Of a stretch of DNA of 64,000 nucleotides, positions 63,843 to 64,000 are shown piece after piece. Below the pieces are notes generated by a model, which was not told the origin of the DNA, made no database searches, and was given only the letters and a program-made list of their open reading frames with translations. Source of the stretch: Flagellimonas lutaonensis (GTDB lineage: Bacteria; Bacteroidota; Bacteroidia; Flavobacteriales; Flavobacteriaceae); assembly GCF_000963865.1 (NCBI RefSeq), contig NZ_CP011071.1:1182501-1246500 (forward strand), written 5' to 3'. Each line of letters opens with the position of its first letter. The stretch's first letter is position 1. Made by a program: the position numbers and the translations under genes.

Positions 63843-64000
63843 ATGAAGATTTCCCCTAGTCTAAAAAGGAAGGAACTGCTTATTGAAAAAGCCTTCAACA
63901 TGGCCAAAATCGGCTTTTGGGAGGTCGATTTGGTAAAAAACACTGTTTTTTGGTCAGAGATCACCAAACAAATTCATGAGGTGCCGGAAGATTATGTCCC
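63843..64000 (+). CDS. PAS-domain protein, 5' part only (cut by window edge)
   Basis: ATG 63843 begins a soluble protein with no N-terminal membrane helix: MKISPSLKRKELLIEKAFN, then MAKIGFWEVDLVKNTVFWSE and HEVPEDY. The G-x-W-E-x-D-L...W-S motif is the start of a PAS sensory domain, so a sensor histidine kinase or other signalling protein is likely. The rest is outside the window. Confidence 0.75.
   Translation, partial: MKISPSLKRKELLIEKAFNMAKIGFWEVDLVKNTVFWSEITKQIHEVPEDYV

Overview
The window looks like a chromosomal segment of a marine-type Bacteroidetes, family Flavobacteriaceae. The reasons are gliding genes gldD and gldE next to ssb and mutY, SusC/FecA-type TonB receptors with a carboxypeptidase-like N-terminal domain, DUF4270, DUF4199 and DUF4301 proteins, many short lipoproteins, an almost complete lack of Shine-Dalgarno sequences, and repeated TAnnTTTG promoter elements, often with a TTG about 18-20 nt upstream. 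No tRNA, rRNA, CRISPR array, intact insertion sequence or prophage was seen. Most of the window is ordinary core genome. No gene stands out as foreign by eye.

Layout. 1-900 is gene-poor: two tiny minus-strand membrane-protein genes with their terminators, and a short possible gene remnant. 0.93-4.55 kb (minus) holds a tight cofactor cluster: thiamine-binding protein, PnuC, a kinase-only NadR-like protein and a DUF4301 protein that resembles sugar-nucleotide pyrophosphorylases, preceded by a phosphopantetheinyl transferase. 4.7-8.2 kb has ahcY, a 5'(3')-nucleotidase, rplU-rpmA and a DUF4199 protein. 8.4-12.3 kb has an active/inactive M16 peptidase pair and a lipoprotein. 12.3-16.2 kb is the mutY-ssb-gldE-gldD run, diverging from HU and a 29-residue basic protein. 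16.4-20.9 kb has RNase G, a six-hairpin glycosidase lipoprotein and recX.

20.9-30.2 kb carries the biotin genes bioB, a ketoacyl synthase, bioA, bioD, a DUF2007 protein and bioF. A plus-strand membrane glycosyltransferase splits the set. 30.3-40.9 kb holds atpD-atpC, a TonB receptor, glmS, a DUF4270 lipoprotein with an inserted calcium-binding repeat, and a short starch-synthase-like protein. 40.0-43.4 kb (plus) has panC, panD, a flippase-like membrane protein and a serine-less alpha/beta hydrolase. 43.6-49.2 kb has radA, a PQQ dehydrogenase with a built-in cytochrome c, an aldo/keto reductase and exonuclease III.

49.3-54.5 kb is a probable operon of a second TonB receptor, an unknown protein and a 754-residue kinase/class-III-aminotransferase fusion, probably acting on an amino alcohol. 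katG, a VanZ protein, glyS, a coiled-coil membrane protein, comF, an Ig-like lipoprotein and an omega-amidase follow. The right edge cuts a PAS-domain protein that sits behind a cluster of four GTAAG-type inverted repeats.

The signals I rate highest are the NadR-kinase/DUF4301 pair, the kinase-lyase fusion operon, a recurring promoter geometry (TAnnTTTG, four bases, ATG) pointing to leaderless mRNAs in five genes, the ketoacyl synthase inside the biotin set, and the 29-residue basic protein.
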